64,000 bases of DNA, taken from positions 17,321,401 through 17,385,400 of the forward strand of contig NC_087249.1 of NCBI RefSeq assembly GCF_037042905.1, in the 5' to 3' direction. Made by a program: the position numbers and the translations under genes. This DNA comes from Lytechinus pictus. Its lineage: Eukaryota > Echinodermata > Echinoidea > Temnopleuroida > Toxopneustidae. The notes beneath the pieces are model-generated. The model was not told the DNA's origin. It saw only the letters and a program-made list of their open reading frames with translations, and searched no databases. Shown here in pieces: positions 1-11,234 of this stretch. Position 1 is the stretch's first letter. Each line of letters begins with the position of its first letter.

Positions 1-933
1 CCTTTGAAACACGTACTGGTCACAGTGTGTTCACTTAAATGATAGAATTTGACAATGTCAGGACAATTATTTCATACTGCCATGACTGTCAACAATCCCA
101 AAAGACGACATACATATACATGCGACATCATAATCTCATAACATTTTAAATTTAAGAAAATTAAATTCAAATTTCAGCAAGTTTCTATGATTGTTAAAGA
201 AAACACAACAGTTGTATATTTTCTGTTGGCGGCATGATTATATTTACAATCATAGGTCTCCGGTCTATCTGAGAAAACTTACTTAGCGGTGTACTAATTT
301 TTCAAAATTTCCCTCACCACAAAATTATATCAATTCTTGTTGCCTTTTATATAATTATTAAATATCAAATCATTATGACTCTGATTTTAAAACCCTTACA
401 ATAAAAACGAAACAGCAGCCTTATAGCCCCATATCAGATCCTCACTTACTTATATGTACATCTGGCCAGCATTGTGTAACATTTTGAGATGTGTAGTCTT
501 GTAATATAGTGCCACCTGAATGATAAAACATTAATTTACCACTCAATTTATTCATACTATACCAATTATGAATACAAAGTTGCACAAAAATTACTTACCT
601 CTTAAAAAACACTTTAGTTTCTCTGTATGAATAAAATTATAGGCTAATTCATTCTTTGTATTCGGACGGTTACCTTAAAATGTATGTTTTCAAATACTAG
701 TTATTTATAACAAACAGTCAATGTGAAACCACACAAAATGTTTGTCAGTCCCCCCCCCCCCCGCATTTAAAATTCAATGCTAATTTTTTTCAAGAATGTT
801 TGGAGTAACTTATAAAAGACAGTACTCGGTATCAAAAATACAATACAAAATCATGAATATCAGCACATTTTCAATTAAAACATCGTGTTTTCGAAATGCA
901 AACATATTGATTTAGCATGTAACTCATTGAGTA
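1..933. other. Gene-free AT-rich DNA
   Basis: No open frame with coding character was found on either strand. The only notable feature is a run of 13 C at 750-762, of the kind that often marks transposon ends in this window, but no partner terminus was found nearby. Confidence 0.6.
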
Positions 934-937
934 TTAA

Positions 938-1871
938 GGACGTTCCACAGTTAAAGTGAAATCCATGTCATTTTCACCAAACTTTGCTCATAGATACTTT
1001 AGAACCTTAATATTCGAAATATGCAAAAATTAACATAGGTCCATGTGCTTGATTTTTTGCTATAGAGCTTCAAAGTTCACCCAAATTGATATTCTTAAGA
1101 ATTGCGCATTCAAACGAATTTGGCATTTTTAGACCGCCCAAGATTACTACAATGAGTTCAAACCTCTATTACTCAGTCAAAATACATGAAAAAGTCATCA
1201 AATTTCGCAAGAGAGTTAATAATTGTATCATTAGAATGGAGAATCTATTTATAGTGCTATTTGTTTGCAATTTTAAGTTTAACAGCACTGCCAGTTCTTA
1301 AAAATGGCGTAAAAGATAACAAAATCCCAATCTAAAAAATGTAAAATTTCAGTAACAAACTACAAACGTACAATATATGCTGCACTTTATTCAAAATCCA
1401 TGTCATTTTCACCAAAATTTGCAGAGTTGTAGAGGAAGGTATACCTAAGAGGTACAAACATTAAAAAATAGGGGTTCATGTGCTTGTTTTTAAACTATCA
1501 GCATTTTTATTAGAGCAAATGTGCTTTTTAAAACACCAAAAATGCGCCGAATGCTTTGTATCTATGTGAAGAAAAATCAAAACCACTCTACCATTTATTC
1601 AAACTCGGGGTAATATTCGTGATTCTTGGCAGCACTGCAGAGTAAAGTATTTCGAAATTGTAGATACATTTTTCTGAATGGTCCATGGAATAATTCAATT
1701 TTTTAGTTTCATGAAATAACACATAGGATCTGCAGTTAAAGTGCAGAAGATGAGAAAAATCAGCTCATACCCGCAGCTAATTAATCACCTGTTCATTCAT
1801 TGTGACGTCAGCGCGCAGAGTGTAAACTATGCGCAGATCATAATGCGCACAAACATAATTGTGGAACGTCC
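938..1871. mobile_element. TTAA-flanked non-autonomous DNA transposon (MITE)
   Basis: The 934-bp segment starts GGACGTTCCACA and ends with its reverse complement TGTGGAACGTCC. TTAA lies directly outside both ends (934-937 and 1872-1875). A TTAA target duplication is typical of piggyBac and Kolobok elements. A stretch of about 30 bp starting TCCATGTCATTTTCACC occurs twice inside, near 961 and 1397. No transposase frame is present, so the element would depend on one supplied from elsewhere. The assignment to a superfamily is inference. Confidence 0.75.
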
Positions 1872-2090
1872 TTAAGGTGATGCTTCATACCTTGATTAAG
1901 ATATAACTTTCAATAAAATTATTGATCACAACTTTCAGTGGATAAATATCTCGGCTAGAATGATTGACATGATTTATTTTTACTTTTCTATATGCAATAT
2001 TAATTATGCATAAATACTAGGTGATTCTAATCGGCTTGAGTAGCAGAATGGAAGTTGAGGTTTCAGGTGATAAAATTAAACAATTACTGA

Positions 2091-2260
2091 TGGGCGTTTC
2101 ATGAAGCTGTTCGTAAAGTTACGCATGACTTTACGAACAACTGGAACATGTTATTAGGTGGTAATTCAATAACATGGGGATTGTCATGTATCACGAGAAA
2201 GGGTCACCAGTCGTTCATAAAGTTACTTGTACCATACGAACAGCTTCATGAAACAACTAC
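2091..2260. mobile_element. Hairpin MITE, GTTTCATRAAGCTGTTCGTA family
   Basis: The left end reads GCGTTTCATGAAGCTGTTCG and the right end carries the reverse complement up to about 2256. Inner blocks also pair imperfectly, so the segment could fold on itself. Two relatives occur in the window: a full palindrome at 37680-37848 and a left half at about 34080-34175. No coding capacity. Confidence 0.7.
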
Positions 2261-3023
2261 CTGGTTCCTATGAGTCTATACTGTAATGTGAGTCATGTTT
2301 ATTGATGTAAAAAAAAATAAACTTCTTCTATGGTCTATTTTGATAGCCTCTCACCTAGTATCTGTACATACATTACTCTTCAAACCAGCCTCTTAAGCCT
2401 TCCTGATATATTCCGGTTTGCATATTTTTGAAAGGAAACTCTAAGGTCATTCTGAATAGGTATATAGTCCGAAAACACGTACAGCCAATATATACTGTAT
2501 AAAACAACATCAACGGGAACTAATATCATTCGTTACCTTACATTTTAATATTAGATATAAATTATTCTGGAAAACTTTTACCTTGATATTTCATACTATG
2601 TTTCGGTGGCATATTTTGTTCGAATATAAATTTTGATTTAAACTAGAAATAAACCTTTCTCTTTAAAAACAACATCGACAAACTGATCAAGTTTTTTTAA
2701 GATCATTGGCTTTAAAATAGGAATAACTAGCTCAGAGCATAAGTATTAAAGTAACCTGTACTTAAACTTTACAGTTTAGGCAATAATACATTGTCTGCCA
2801 TCATAATCATCTAACGCGAAATTTAATTAAACTCATTTTAGAAATCGAAATAATTATGGAAGATGTGGAGTTCATTTTCAAGTAGACTTACTGTACGCTA
2901 GAATTGAAAGTAATCATAATGAAACATATAAATGGAAATATACAAATCAATTGCTCAAAGAAAACTAAACATTCGTAATAAATATTCCTAGGTGATGAAG
3001 ATTAGATTATTGGTCATTCCTAA
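2261..3023. other. Gene-free DNA downstream of Ig gene 1
   Basis: This stretch is the 3' side of the minus-strand Ig gene 1. No AATAAA was found on the minus strand in the nearest 150 bases, so the 3' UTR end cannot be placed. Nothing else was recognised. Confidence 0.5.
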
Positions 3024-5603
3024 TTAGTCAATGTCGCTGTAGTCATTGTCAGTTTCCTGTCGACATTCGGATGCATTTGCATCACCGTCAAGAACTGACG
3101 AGTATGCATTCATAGTTTCACCAATATCAGCATATTGAGGTGACGGTGGAACGTCATCAGAACCTTGACAGAATCCTCCTTCACTTCCGATTAATTCATA
3201 TTCAGCATTGTACAAACTCTTTACCCTCCTCCCCTCTCTCCCGTAACCTTGCTTCTTCATCGCCTCGACCGCCCCTTCGTTGAGTCTCGGCAGGGTGTGG
3301 GCTGCTCTAACCTGCATCGAGTTCCTCGGTTGGTCATAGTTACCCATTTCGTGTTGTCGTTCGCCTTGAGAGCAGTCTCCGTAGTCAACATCGTCCTCGT
3401 TGATTTTATTGACTTGACTGCTCATGATCTCATAGTCGCTGATGGTCTGGTAGGTGGGAATACCCATGGACTGGCACTTCCCGCGTTGTGGCTTGGGTGG
3501 GGCTGGACGAGACGACATTGATCTGTTAAGTGAAGTGGCTTTGTTGTATCTCATATTTGTAGGCAAAGAAGAGTTAAAAGAATCATGGATGTTACTCAGG
3601 TAAGTATCAATGAGGTCATTGCTGTTCTGAGACCTGTCACCAACACTTTCAATGTCAGCGTAATCTGAACCGATGTTATTTTCAGGATCATTGGCATTTT
3701 TATCAGGTGAGGAATTCTCGAATCTTCGTGACTTCTTTTTGCTTTTGTCAGGTTTTGCGTAAAGGGGAACTTTTCCAGGGGACTTGGTGACATCAGATGC
3801 GTTAGATGCTTTATTTTTGATCGTCATTTTAGTGTAGTCAGTGTTACTGTTACTGCCTTCAGTTTTGACTCCTGGTTTCCGGAAGGACGTTGCGTGTCTT
3901 GACATCGGAGGTGTCCATGGTGCATCCTTCTTCAACCTTTGAGAAGTCCATCTTCGGTCACCCCGAGTACTAGAACTGACCGACAAACTCGAAAGAGTCT
4001 TTGCCATCTGTGTCGAGCGAGCCTTTGGACCCTCTGATATTGTTTCGTACTCGCTACTGTCCAAGAGGGGCATTGAGTTACAAAGACGCACTGGGTTCTT
4101 TTGGAGCTGGTTCTCAGTCGTTCCGTCGGCTTCGGCGTAGATCTGATCTTCTGTGGATTCAGGTTGAAGGTTGAGCACATTGCAGGAGGAGGAATATGAA
4201 CCTTTGAGATTGCTCTCATCGGCATCATGGCCATACTCGTGATCCATTACAACGCTTCGATGTCTCTTCGTTTTCTTGTCTTTGAAAGATACAGCATATA
4301 GCTGTGAGCTGCTATCGTGCTTCGTGTGGGGAATCTTCTGCATTTCAATCGCGTCGTAAGTGTGTTGTTTTTCCTGCGCACACTTACGTTGTACGGATCC
4401 TCTGTTCCGCCTCCTTACCATAATTATGATGACGATGATAAGTGCTATCAAAACTATGACGAATATAATCACTACAGTTACAGCTATCCCCATATTACCG
4501 CCAGTCCTAGGTGGAACAGGTCTTGTTACTTCAATGACATCATTAGGCATCGTGGTTTTGTCGGTTGTACGATTAGATTGACTCTCTCCAGGAGGTCTTG
4601 GAGTCAAGGGCGTTGTGACTTCCACGATCCGCAAAGACGCAAAACTTGACACCACCACGTCTTGGGATATGCGGACTTGACACTCGACTAGGATTTCCTC
4701 GTCTTCAGCTTGAACTTTAACGATCGACATAACTTCACCACTCTCGACAAGTCGTTCTTGGTGTTCACTTCCGTTAACACTTACATCCCACGAAATGTCT
4801 GGAGAATAATTTTGATTACCAGAAGTACAAACAAAAGACGAATTAGATCCAAGAGCAACTTCGCTGACGAAGGGGTCCACCCTCACGAGCCCAGGCGTAT
4901 TATCTCCGATACATGGTGCGTTTAAAGTTAGTGAAGTATCACTCTCTAGCATGAATCTACAGATTATTCCCGGAGTATCTTGAGACTGAATACGACTAAT
5001 GATACGGCCTGGGACTCTGAGATTAACACTGATATAATCTCCATTGTTATTGTCAAAGTGTGCCACACCTGCTTGACTATGAGTCCAGGAACATGCTACT
5101 TCATAATCATGGCTAATTTCTGATCCCAAAGAAGGCAAAAGATATTGATGACAACTCACAGATTCTGTAAAAGGTCTTACAGAAATGGTTGTTGACGCGA
5201 GGGGTGTATATTTCCTATTGGCGCCATAATCATATCCACATTCATATGTCCCCGATTCTGTGGACAAATTTATGCTTTTGATAACAAGCTCGTAGATTTG
5301 TTGAGACTCATCAATAATTACTTCATAGTTCTCAGGGTCCACACCATATCCTGTACTGGGATATATGTATCCATCGCTACTTACATATCGGCGTCGCGAT
5401 GGTCCGAGCAAATAAGTCCAAAATATTGTCTTATCATTGTCATCATTAAAATCACAAATCATTGATACTCTATCTCCCTCCACTACAGTCGTGTTTTGGG
5501 GTCCGGCTTCAAGAAATATAGCATATGAAACAAAGTGACATAAAATATATATCCCAAACATCAAAGTCAATTCAAAGTTAAAAAAGACCCTGTTTGAAGC
5601 CAT
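3024..5603 (-). CDS. Ig gene 1: intronless Ig-superfamily transmembrane receptor with ITIM-like tail
   Basis: The protein is 859 residues from the ATG at 5603; the frame stays open 14 codons further upstream but without an ATG. Residues 1-33 look like a signal peptide. A V-like Ig domain follows (C50, W62, C122 in an ESGTYEC context), then an unrecognised four-cysteine module A (C151, C171, C215, C231), a C2-like module B starting VDPFVSEVALGS (C259, W272, C308), a Pro/Thr stalk and a transmembrane helix at 370-396 followed by RRRNR. The 460-residue cytoplasmic tail has ITIM-like SEYETI (Y519) and SDYADI (Y648), YxxM sites YTKM (Y590) and YEIM (Y724), further tyrosines to Y855, and an SH3 ligand RPAPPKPQR at 699. 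Role: probably a plasma-membrane receptor or adhesion protein that recruits SH2/SH3 signalling proteins. The ligand is unknown. Module B and the first part of the tail match Ig gene 2. Confidence 0.88.
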   Translation of the reverse strand: MASNRVFFNFELTLMFGIYILCHFVSYAIFLEAGPQNTTVVEGDRVSMICDFNDDNDKTIFWTYLLGPSRRRYVSSDGYIYPSTGYGVDPENYEVIIDESQQIYELVIKSINLSTESGTYECGYDYGANRKYTPLASTTISVRPFTESVSCHQYLLPSLGSEISHDYEVACSWTHSQAGVAHFDNNNGDYISVNLRVPGRIISRIQSQDTPGIICRFMLESDTSLTLNAPCIGDNTPGLVRVDPFVSEVALGSNSSFVCTSGNQNYSPDISWDVSVNGSEHQERLVESGEVMSIVKVQAEDEEILVECQVRISQDVVVSSFASLRIVEVTTPLTPRPPGESQSNRTTDKTTMPNDVIEVTRPVPPRTGGNMGIAVTVVIIFVIVLIALIIVIIIMVRRRNRGSVQRKCAQEKQHTYDAIEMQKIPHTKHDSSSQLYAVSFKDKKTKRHRSVVMDHEYGHDADESNLKGSYSSSCNVLNLQPESTEDQIYAEADGTTENQLQKNPVRLCNSMPLLDSSEYETISEGPKARSTQMAKTLSSLSVSSSTRGDRRWTSQRLKKDAPWTPPMSRHATSFRKPGVKTEGSNSNTDYTKMTIKNKASNASDVTKSPGKVPLYAKPDKSKKKSRRFENSSPDKNANDPENNIGSDYADIESVGDRSQNSNDLIDTYLSNIHDSFNSSLPTNMRYNKATSLNRSMSSRPAPPKPQRGKCQSMGIPTYQTISDYEIMSSQVNKINEDDVDYGDCSQGERQHEMGNYDQPRNSMQVRAAHTLPRLNEGAVEAMKKQGYGREGRRVKSLYNAEYELIGSEGGFCQGSDDVPPSPQYADIGETMNAYSSVLDGDANASECRQETDNDYSDID

Positions 5604-5710
5604 ATTCAATGCACAAGATATATGTTCACTCACTAAATATTTCAAGAACCGTGCTTATAATATAAAATGCAGTGCACGTACGAATCCAAGATATGCTTGA
5701 TGCTGATATG

Positions 5711-5718
5711 CTTTTATA
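5711..5718 (-). promoter_or_regulatory. Possible TATA box of Ig gene 1
   Basis: The minus strand reads GATATAAAAGC here, a canonical TATAAAAG about 108 bp before the ATG at 5603. A start site some 30 bp downstream would give a leader of about 80 nt. Position and sequence fit; there is no transcript evidence. Confidence 0.4.
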
Positions 5719-7213
5719 TCTCGGCGATTCCTTAGACGTTGCTATGACCATGATGGCCGTATATATTAAATATCATGCAAGTCATTATCGGAGGTCTCCA
5801 CAACAAACGATGAGTTCGCAGTGAATATCAACAACTAATAAGAGCTTCAGTTCGTATTACGGAAGCTATTGGACACCCGTCCTATAACAATGACGAATCT
5901 ATCTAGAATGATACGGAAATGAGCGAGGCCAACTGCAGAACGACACCATCCGATACCAGACCACTGGCTTCATGTTACAAACTAATGTTAGTACATATAT
6001 TTAGTTTTAGTTTGGAAGTTTCTTTCTTTCATTTCTTGATCGATGAGGAATGTTAACCAATCCGAAATATGGAGTCGTGTTGTCTCTTCCTTTTGCACTT
6101 ACATCAATGAGAAGGGATAAGCTAAACAAGTTTCACAGAGCTAAAGTAATACTGAGAAAGTAACCGGGTCAATAAATCAATTCCCCAAATTATATAACGA
6201 GACTCCGTTGCATAACACGTAAACAAGCAGCAAAGGTCCTAATAAGGTATAAAACAGAATAAAAATTACGGGACTAAGTTTGGCATATTGTGGAAAAACT
6301 CAGAAATTTGTGAGCGAGCGAAACAGCATTTATAATGTGATTGATAATTCCGGTCTGTGAGTAGGGGACTATATGATTTATGGGTTCTTTTAGGGAAAAC
6401 TAGAATTGCTACAGTCGTAAGGGAAATACGAGAAATCAAATCAGCAAAGTACATGTTTGATAAATCAAAATTTCAGTAGTCAAAGCACCAAATTATTTTT
6501 ATGAATTCCCATATGTTTCCAAAGACTGTATACGTGTACATTATATTTTGCATGTGAAGCATAATAATTTAGTAACGGTGATTTATGTTTCTATTTTATT
6601 TATAGTACACAAGAAATGCTACATTTATTTTTTACCAACGACTAAAGCGTGGGAATATAACGCAGTTTAGGCGTCTCGCGCGTAAAACATTCCCCATAGA
6701 CTTGTGTGTTAATTGGCACTTTTGAAAAATTCATAAAAAATAAACGTAAAAGTAGAGGGTCGAATGTTTACTACCTTGGATAGGGTATATATCTGACATT
6801 CCATATCTGACCAGAGAAGGGTATCGTAGCCAGCTTATTTTACATGTTTTAAAAATAAATCGCAATTTATGAAGATAACTATGATGGGATCCAATTTATC
6901 AACTGAAACAGTAAAATTGCCCTAATTCTTCCGCCAGCTAAAAAATAGTTCCAAAGTCATTTTATATCTTCCCAATTTGGGCAAAGGAGGTTCAGTAGTT
7001 ACCATTTCTAGAATCAGTGTTAGATTTTCAATTATATTCATACACTTTTGTTAACTAGCAATATCAAATTGAAACAAATTTCGAATGGGTTGGGTCGAAC
7101 GAATATCTTTAGCCCTCCTGTTGTAATTAGGCTCATGAAACCTTTAGTAAGTGAGGTAAAGTGCTAATATATTGTTAGCGTAGTTGAAATCATGGTAATT
7201 TGCTGAGTGTCAT
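5719..7213. other. Gene-free DNA upstream of Ig gene 1
   Basis: No frame on either strand looks coding. This would hold any distal promoter elements of Ig gene 1. No repeat with clear boundaries was recognised. Confidence 0.5.
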
Positions 7214-7357
7214 TGGCCCGAATTCTCGAAAGGTGGCTAACTTAGCCCATGGGCTAAATCGCGTCATTTGACATGTTTGACGTCATTTAGCCCACCGGCT
7301 TAATTTTGCATTTCTCGAAGCTCGGCTAAGTGAGCCACCCTTTGAGAATTTGGGTCA
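7214..7357. mobile_element. Short TIR MITE
   Basis: The 144-bp element begins TGGCCCGAATTCTCGAAAGG and ends with an imperfect reverse complement (TGACCCAAATTCTCAAAGGG read from the right). The inverted ends run about 34 bp, through TGGCTAACTTAGCC. A central TTAGCCCA/TGGGCTAA pairing adds to the hairpin. No target duplication could be fixed. Confidence 0.7.
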
Positions 7358-7443
7358 TTAATTATGTTCAAATGTGTGAACAGCGTTCTATAACTTCAGG
7401 GTCCCGATCGTCTTACAAAGATTTGCAATTGATTCGATCAACC

Positions 7444-7986
7444 CCCCGGGGGGGGGGCACTCAGTATATAATGCATAGTGGGTATGTGCCGCGGAGGGGA
7501 CCCCCATTTTTACACCCAAATTTCCGTTCCAAGGCATAGCATTTTTGTCTTATTGAGACAAAGAAAAAAGAAAGTCGCTCTAAAGCATAGCATTTTCTTC
7601 TTATCGAGGAAAAAGAAGAAAGAAATCCGCTCCAAAGCTTCGCATATTTTTCGTTACGCAGTTCCGGCCGCATTGATCTGCTACGATGAGCCGCAATTTT
7701 GGTGAAAAGCGGCCGCAAAGCGCTGTCCGACCATCGCCTCTGCGCTAGCGCACCCGGCGCCCGTGCCGCCTGGTGCACGTATGCCCGTTCCATAGGGATG
7801 AATACGCACTCACGCGAAGGCGACCCGTTCCAAGGACCCCCGTTTTCACAAACATTTGTAGTTCCGAAGCCCGTTCCGAGGACCCTCCTTTTTACAATAA
7901 GCCCGCTCCAAGGCCCCCGTTTTTTTTGTCTCGCCCGCGGCACAGGCCTACTACTTTTTTGGTCGAGTGCCCCCCCCCCCCCCGGG
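7444..7986. mobile_element. Non-autonomous hAT-like element with 8-bp target duplication
   Basis: GATCAACC occurs directly outside both ends (7436-7443 and 7987-7994). Inside, the left end is C-rich then G-rich followed by GCACTC, and the right end is GAGTGC followed by a run of C and GGG, so the termini are inverted. An 8-bp duplication fits hAT-class insertion. The interior repeats purine-rich blocks containing AAGCATAGCATTTT (at about 7532 and 7582) but has no transposase. Open frames in it are by-products of this composition. Confidence 0.7.
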
Positions 7987-7994
7987 GATCAACC

Positions 7995-8832
7995 TGAACT
8001 ATATGCATATCCACCATTGTCATAAATTATCCTCCTGGAAATTTGCACAATGTCTTTTCTAAAAAGAGAGGAAGCACACTGAGTTGTTGAGACAACGATG
8101 AATGTAGGAGTGTACATTATATCTACAAAATATTGGGAACAAAGAGACATTTTAGATGTGGGCGTTGCTGGCTTTCCATAGTTGTGGTCGTTCTGATCAA
8201 TCACAACTCTTTGTAACACGGAGCCCAGGTGTAGAAATAATGTAAATACATGGGGAAGGGAACATGGACACGATGGATACACAAGATAAGCGTATCAAAA
8301 ACATTAACACTCGAAGCAGGAAAGGAAACAACATTAGTGGAATAGACAGAATTTACAAAACAACGGATGATCTGATCATATCTAGGGGTTGACGAATCAT
8401 TAGGCCTGTCGCACTCAAGTGTCTCACAGTCAAGGAAGGAGCCAGCAAAGCTTCTTATATTTTGCCTGCTTCATTTACTTACTCATGTATATGAATGGAT
8501 CAAATGTTATGATCACAAAGAACTTCACCGATAAAGCATCATAACATTTTAGTTGAAAAATTACTTCAAGGGGGGGGGGTACTTTTTATGTTTATCTCTT
8601 TATGTAGAAAGCATAGCGAGTTGTTATATATTCTTTGAAGAAAATCTGCTATTTCCTAATTCAACTTTAAAAATAACAACCCCTTTCTCTGCGAAACAAC
8701 TTTTAAGGCGGTCACTGCATGGCCTCCGATAAATTTTTCCGAATTTTTTTTTTACATTATACTCATTGTATTTGTATCATTAAAAAAATCAGAGAACGAC
8801 AGGCAAAATAATCATATTTTTTGTCGTTCTAA
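7995..8832. other. Gene-free DNA
   Basis: No supported gene. There is a G run of 9 at about 8571-8579 and ordinary AT-rich sequence otherwise. Confidence 0.5.
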
Positions 8833-9661
8833 ATTATTCTCGGCAAACAAAATGACAAAACAAAATAATATGCGATTATGTCGTGGCTTTATTCAATAGA
8901 GATGAACGCTTCCCGAAATTGGTGTCACAATCACATAAGTATAAAACATAGATATGAATACCTCTGATTAGAGACTTACATTCATGTATATCTGAAACCA
9001 ACCGATAGCCTCGAATTAGCTCCCCGAAGGGGGGTTAAACCCCCGGCTAGAAGGCCCCCCTCCCAGAAAATTCAACGTTAAATTTCGCGGCTGCTTTCCC
9101 ACTGGTTCTCTGCTAGCCGGACAGGAATACCAGCACAGCTATGAACTACATTTATGAGCTACCGGCAAATCGGTGGATTACAGATGTCATACTTATATCA
9201 TATAATATACATATATATATATATACCAGCCTTCCCGCATGAGAACTTGGGTGAGGCCTAAATTTCACGAAAAATATAAATGTATACAGAATACCAGCCT
9301 CCCCGCCTATGAGATCAGGTGAGGCCTAAACTGAAAGTTCGAGCGTGACACCCTTACATAAAATATAAATGTATACAGAATACCAGCCTCCCCGCCTATG
9401 AGATCAGGTGAGGCCTAAACTGAAAGTTCGAGCGTGACACCCTTACATTCAAATCTACAATTGCGTTCTTAAAGTACTATGTAAAGTTATAAATAAATCC
9501 CCTTCGTCTAGGTACCGAATGAGGACCCGATTCAATATGAAATATTAATCAACGTACATGGCATCAAAGTGGAAAATCTAATAACTAGAGGCGAAAATAT
9601 AATTCACTGCTTTAAACACCTTGCAAAAGTGACCATTGTGGATTAAAGAACATATGCCATG
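8833..9661. repeat. 829-bp direct repeat, copy 1
   Basis: This block recurs at 10406-11234 at a constant offset of 1573 with no length difference and almost no base differences, so the duplication is recent. It contains a G/C-rich hairpin (CTCCCCGAAGGGGGG) and an 89-bp internal tandem pair. The pair of copies flanks a 744-bp interior, which resembles LTR geometry, but the ends are not TG...CA and no primer-binding site or retroviral-type frame is visible. Confidence 0.9.
9271..9448. repeat. Two 89-bp tandem units inside the 829-bp repeat
   Basis: Units at 9271-9359 and 9360-9448 both contain CCAGCCTCCCCGCCTATGAG and GAAAGTTCGAGCGTGACACC. The segment from GCCTC to GAGGC can form a short stem. 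A degraded third unit precedes them near 9226. The same pair recurs at 10844-11021. Confidence 0.85.
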
Positions 9662-10122
9662 ACAATAATATGACAATACAATTCATGTGAATTACCAATA
9701 TATAACGAACACCCAGCCACAAAAACGGGTAAGGGCGAAAACCCACCTGACCACAGTCCAAAATAGATCAGAAGGATAAAATTCCCTTACGGCCCACATT
9801 TCTAAATGCACGACGATCTTGGTATTGTTTTGGTGTGCGACCAGGCAAACTGCCTCCGGATTTGAATTCGTGTTTCGTTATATAAATCAATATTATATTC
9901 ATGTAAGTAAACTAATTCAAATGTCCATTATCGACAGTTCTACATCCCGTTATTCCATCCTGAACGAGCTGTACATTCCAATAAAACACAAATCAACTCT
10001 GAATGATACGTATAGCGTATCTTCATTCTCGACCTTCTCCAACGCATGTGTTTAAACAATATTCCAACATCGTTTGACCCAAACGTACCGTTTACATGGG
10101 TGGTTGTTGGGGAGGAGGTGGG
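9662..10122. other. Spacer between the 829-bp repeats, unique part
   Basis: No supported gene. An open plus-strand stretch at 9819-10055 has no recognisable domain and no relative elsewhere in the window. Confidence 0.4.
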
Positions 10123-10411
10123 AAAATTACAAGCGAATATTTTGGACGTTCATCTCCGTTGAAAGCCAAGACTAAAATGAAGGATTTTTCGCGCCTTCAC
10201 ACCTAGGCGCGCGCGCCAAAACATGCGCGCTCCTTGCGCCCAGTACAAATTATTGTCATTGTGGGCATAAACCAAACAGGCTGGCGCGCCATTGTGACGT
10301 ATCACCTCGTCAACCGCGCCATTCCAAATTACAAATACCTTCATGACCTGGCATTGTTCACCGACTAATAAATCATTTTAAATCGCCGAGTCGTCTTTAA
10401 AATACATTATT
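10123..10411. repeat. 289-bp dispersed repeat, copy 1
   Basis: This segment recurs at 24917-25205 with essentially no differences. It overlaps the start of the second 829-bp repeat by the six bases ATTATT. It is rich in GCGC (for example GGCGCGCGCGCC) and carries an identical 64-codon minus-strand frame in both copies (10150-10344 and 24944-25138). The frame may be preserved only because the copies are young. A short non-autonomous element or a recent segmental copy are both possible. Confidence 0.85.
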
Positions 10412-11234
10412 CTCGGCAAACAAAATGACAAAACAAAATAATATGCGATTATGTCGTGGCTTTATTCAATAGAGATGAACGCTTCCCGAAATTGGTGTCA
10501 CAATCACATAAGTATAAAACATAGATATGAATACCTCTGATTAGAGACTTACATTCATGTATATCTGAAACCAACCGATAGCCTCGAATTAGCTCCCCGA
10601 AGGGGGGTTAAACCCCCGGCTAGAAGGCCCCCCTCCCAGAAAATTCAACGTTAAATTTCGCGGCTGCTTTCCCACTGGTTCTCTGCTAGCCGGACAGGAA
10701 TACCAGCACAGCTATGAACTACATTTATGAGCTACCGGCAAATCGGTGGATTACAGATGTCATACTTATATCATATAATATACATATATATATATATACC
10801 AGCCTTCCCGCATGAGAACTTGGGTGAGGCCTAAATTTCACGAAAAATATAAATGTATACAGAATACCAGCCTCCCCGCCTATGAGATCAGGTGAGGCCT
10901 AAACTGAAAGTTCGAGCGTGACACCCTTACATAAAATATAAATGTATACAGAATACCAGCCTCCCCGCCTATGAGATCAGGTGAGGCCTAAACTGAAAGT
11001 TCGAGCGTGACACCCTTACATTCAAATCTACAATTGCGTTCTTAAAGTACTATGTAAAGTTATAAATAAATCCCCTTCGTCTAGGTACCGAATGAGGACC
11101 CGATTCAATATGAAATATTAATCAACGTACATGGCATCAAAGTGGAAAATCTAATAACTAGAGGCGAAAATATAATTCACTGCTTTAAACACCTTGCAAA
11201 AGTGACCATTGTGGATTAAAGAACATATGCCATG
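10406..11234. repeat. 829-bp direct repeat, copy 2
   Basis: Second copy of the block at 8833-9661, in the same orientation. Sequence beyond the shared end (CATATGCCATG) differs between the copies. Near-identity suggests recent duplication or gene conversion. Confidence 0.9.

Noticed and set aside
7461..8025. Overlapping plus and minus frames of 70-160 codons as genes
   Set aside because: All lie inside the hAT-like element and follow its repeated purine-rich blocks and homopolymer ends.
10150..10344. 64-codon minus-strand frame, identical at 24944-25138, as a small conserved protein
   Set aside because: Identity is explained by the young 289-bp repeat; both copies are equally identical outside the frame, so there is no evidence of selection on the protein.
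8833..11234. LTR retrotransposon with 829-bp LTRs
   Set aside because: Ends are not TG...CA, the 744-bp interior has no gag/pol sense, and no primer-binding site or flanking duplication was found.
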